Of a stretch of DNA of 64,000 bases, positions 62,146 to 64,000 are shown one piece after another (the first letter of the stretch is position 1; each line of letters opens with the position of its first letter). The stretch spans positions 1-64,000 of the forward strand of contig JAJDBS010000111.1 of assembly GCA_029261235.1 (NCBI GenBank), read 5' to 3'. The position numbers and the translations under genes were made by a program. The notes beneath the pieces were generated by a model. It was not told where the DNA came from. It did not search any database and saw only the letters and a list, made by a program, of their open reading frames with translations. This DNA comes from Nitrospirales bacterium. GTDB lineage: Bacteria > Nitrospirota > Nitrospiria > Nitrospirales > UBA8639.

Positions 62146-63999
62146 TTAGGTCGTGTCGAACGCATAGGCCCCTTGCATGATAAAGGGGGCCCATAAGGAA
62201 ACGGGGGCATAGCCTATTTTCATTCTTAGAGAATCAATCGTTTCCAATTGAGCTTTTCTGAGGGCCTCAGCAGGAGGATGTTCTTGGAGATACGTATAAA
62301 ACGCACGAACTTGATGGGGCGTATCCTCTTCACTGATCCTCCATAAACTCATCATTAAGTTTCTTGCACCGGTTAGCGCAAATGCCCGGCGCAACCCGAA
62401 AACGCCCTCTCCATCTATGACTTCCCCAAACCCCGTCCTACAGGCTGATAAAACGACCAACTCCGTCCCGTATAAATCCATTCCTGAGACTTCAAGAGCC
62501 GTCAAATACCCATCATCCGTTGTTTCAGCCGTAATGCGTCTATTGGCTCCAGCAAACACTAAACCTGAACGTAAAAGCGAATTCCTCCGACGGGTATCAT
62601 CATTCTCATGGCGAAGACCCTCAGAGCCTTGCTGCTCTTGAAGAAAGAACCCATGTGTAGCCAGGTGAAGAACCCTTGGTGTTTTCGCAAGCTTCAAAGC
62701 TGTTTTGGTGGCCGCTGTTCCTACTAATAACTGTTTTTGTTTATAATTTGGTAACAAAGAAAGAATACTTTCCACTTCTTTTTGGCTACTTGGAAGAGGC
62801 ATGAACCTATTTGAACAGTCGGGATCAAAACCAAAATCTGGATTTGCAACTCCCAGAAATTCAATGTCAAATGCGTGTTGAACTTTTCCTTGGCCCAGCA
62901 ATTGCTTTCCACTGGTCAAATAGGCGAGTGAATACCTTTCAATCAGATACTGCCCTCGAGAATCCATAATGGCCGCAAACGGTAACAGGTTTAACTCACC
63001 ATCTGGGCTGATATACACTTTGCTCAGACCTGATAAATATTTCTCAAAAGGCTGCCAAATTTTGTTGAATAAAGTCTTCAAGGCATATCGACTTCCTTGA
63101 ATATGTCCTTCCGTGACACGAGGGGATTCACTTTCAAATTCATTTAGTTCTAATTGAATATTCGAAAGGGCTTTGGATACAAGCTGCTCGATCTCATAAG
63201 CCGAACCTAAATCAATGAGTTCCACCCTATGATTGTGAGAAAGCACAAAGGCAAGGTATCGTGGCTTCGTAATTACATTTTCCACAAAGTCTACATCATA
63301 GATTTTTATAAATTCGACCAACCCTGCATCTCGAGGAAGTTCTGCCAACAAGTTTTCATAGCTTTTGGTATTTGCATTCAAAGTTTTTGTGAAGAATCTA
63401 TTGTCCTTGAATAATCGCTCTTCGATGTCTTCGACCTGCTCCTGAAGAACCCTGTATCTTTGGTGATCGACTTTAGACGTTCGCCTTTGGATATTTGGCG
63501 CATGCTCCAACTCTTGGGACAATTTTCCCAATAAGGCAAGTCGATGATCCCAATCTTTCCTGGATTCTTGAGAAAGCCTATTTCGGGCAATTTCATTAGC
63601 TTTTGATTGTGCTTCTAACACTAGTCCCTTCCACCCCAGCGTCACTTCAAACCCGCACTGAATGAGATAATTATCCTGGATGAACTCCTTTGAGAGTAAC
63701 GACAAATATGAATAGAAGTAGCTGACTCCCGATTGGGCACAAGCAAGTTTTTGTCGTTCCGTTGCCACCGTGCAAAAAACACTTTCAAGGTATTTTTTCT
63801 GTAAGACGAGTGATCGTTCAAAACACCGTAAGGCTTCTTGAGGCTTGTCCATCACCTGATAGAGAAGCCCTTGATCTTTGATGAAACTTCCAACACTTGG
63901 GTGCTCGGGACCCAATAAATGTTCGGCAATACTGATTGCATGCTTGTAGAACGAAAGAGCCTCATCCCACATTCCCTTTCTGTGATAGAGCTGCGCCAA
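62146..63999 (-). CDS. TPR-CHAT domain protein (caspase-like protease), 5' end outside the window
   Basis: At least 617 residues; the frame is open to the window edge. The N-terminal part has tetratricopeptide repeats (WDEALSFYKHAISIAEHLLGPEHP, PQEALRCFERSLVLQKKYLE). The C-terminal half is a complete CHAT domain: LNLLPFAAIMD, VLHLATHGFF with the catalytic His (about residue 446 of the visible part) and LVVLSACRTGFGEV with the catalytic Cys (about 520), ending ARNLMMSLWRISEEDT and WAPFIMQGAY. CHAT proteases are caspase relatives, some acting in bacterial defence or cell death. The target is unknown. Confidence 0.92.
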   Translation of the reverse strand: MAQLYHRKGMWDEALSFYKHAISIAEHLLGPEHPSVGSFIKDQGLLYQVMDKPQEALRCFERSLVLQKKYLESVFCTVATERQKLACAQSGVSYFYSYLSLLSKEFIQDNYLIQCGFEVTLGWKGLVLEAQSKANEIARNRLSQESRKDWDHRLALLGKLSQELEHAPNIQRRTSKVDHQRYRVLQEQVEDIEERLFKDNRFFTKTLNANTKSYENLLAELPRDAGLVEFIKIYDVDFVENVITKPRYLAFVLSHNHRVELIDLGSAYEIEQLVSKALSNIQLELNEFESESPRVTEGHIQGSRYALKTLFNKIWQPFEKYLSGLSKVYISPDGELNLLPFAAIMDSRGQYLIERYSLAYLTSGKQLLGQGKVQHAFDIEFLGVANPDFGFDPDCSNRFMPLPSSQKEVESILSLLPNYKQKQLLVGTAATKTALKLAKTPRVLHLATHGFFLQEQQGSEGLRHENDDTRRRNSLLRSGLVFAGANRRITAETTDDGYLTALEVSGMDLYGTELVVLSACRTGFGEVIDGEGVFGLRRAFALTGARNLMMSLWRISEEDTPHQVRAFYTYLQEHPPAEALRKAQLETIDSLRMKIGYAPVSLWAPFIMQGAYAFDTT

Positions 64000-64000
64000 G

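Noticed and set aside
62002-62196. 64-codon plus-strand frame before the CHAT gene end
   Set aside because: Antisense to the end of the CHAT gene, no ribosome binding site, no recognised motif.
1-64000. CRISPR arrays, tRNA or rRNA genes
   Set aside because: Reading through the window showed no regularly spaced identical repeats, no tRNA cloverleaf with a T-arm GGTTCRANYCC, and no rRNA-like conserved blocks.

Overview
The window reads as a bacterial chromosome segment of about 50% G+C. Gene content (MEMO-family protein, GT1-type glycosyltransferases, AsmA/YhdP-like giant protein, PEP-CTERM protein, SBBP-repeat protein, HD-GYP regulator with a hybrid kinase) is most consistent with a Nitrospirota member close to Nitrospira. 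No rRNA or marker gene proves this, so the assignment is inference.

Left part (1-21.1 kb) is ordinary core genome: DUF898-like membrane protein, glycosyltransferase, cyclophilin, MEMO protein, sugar epimerase, DUF3386 protein, a three-gene minus operon (FAD monooxygenase, degenerate nucleotidyltransferase, TPM protein), a lipoprotein, an HD-GYP response regulator with a hybrid histidine kinase, MtnA, an AsmA/YhdP-like protein, and an HD-domain / YjbQ / HtrA-like run.

From about 21.1 kb the window becomes accessory. A G+C-rich glycosyltransferase sits between diverged copies of an intergenic repeat. Next come MobC and a relaxase (24.2-25.9 kb), an SBBP/PKD surface protein, and an IS481-like element with a solitary copy of its end 5 kb away. 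A nine-gene minus-strand run (42.4 to 31.1 kb) encodes a PEP-CTERM cohesin-like protein, a dockerin/PKD/FlgD-Ig protein, a small secreted protein, an RHS polymorphic toxin with a PD-(D/E)XK-like tip, its candidate immunity protein, two periplasmic proteins, a chromate-resistance/rhodanese fusion and a ferric-reductase-like membrane protein.

The 42.8-55.4 kb stretch is a patchwork: a Com-like zinc ribbon, a remarkable ~590-nt highly structured putative noncoding RNA (43.9-44.5 kb) ending in an H-type pseudoknot, small proteins with structured leaders, an ORF6N protein, a DNase-I-fold phosphohydrolase, a frameshifted IS110 transposase, a complete group II intron, a HigBA module with a palindromic operator, a series of small membrane/secreted proteins punctuated by a TGTAACA...TGTTACA palindromic repeat, and a GrlR-like plus RelA/SpoT-like pair that looks like a toxin-antitoxin unit.

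From 55.7 to 61.8 kb a minus-strand operon encodes a VirD4-type coupling protein, membrane and periplasmic partners and a SprT-like metalloprotein. The relaxase at 24.6 kb and a small protein of this operon share a GPEM C-terminus, which suggests that 24-62 kb is one mobilizable element split by insertions. The window ends inside a TPR-CHAT (caspase-like) gene. No integrase, tRNA, attachment site or CRISPR array was found.
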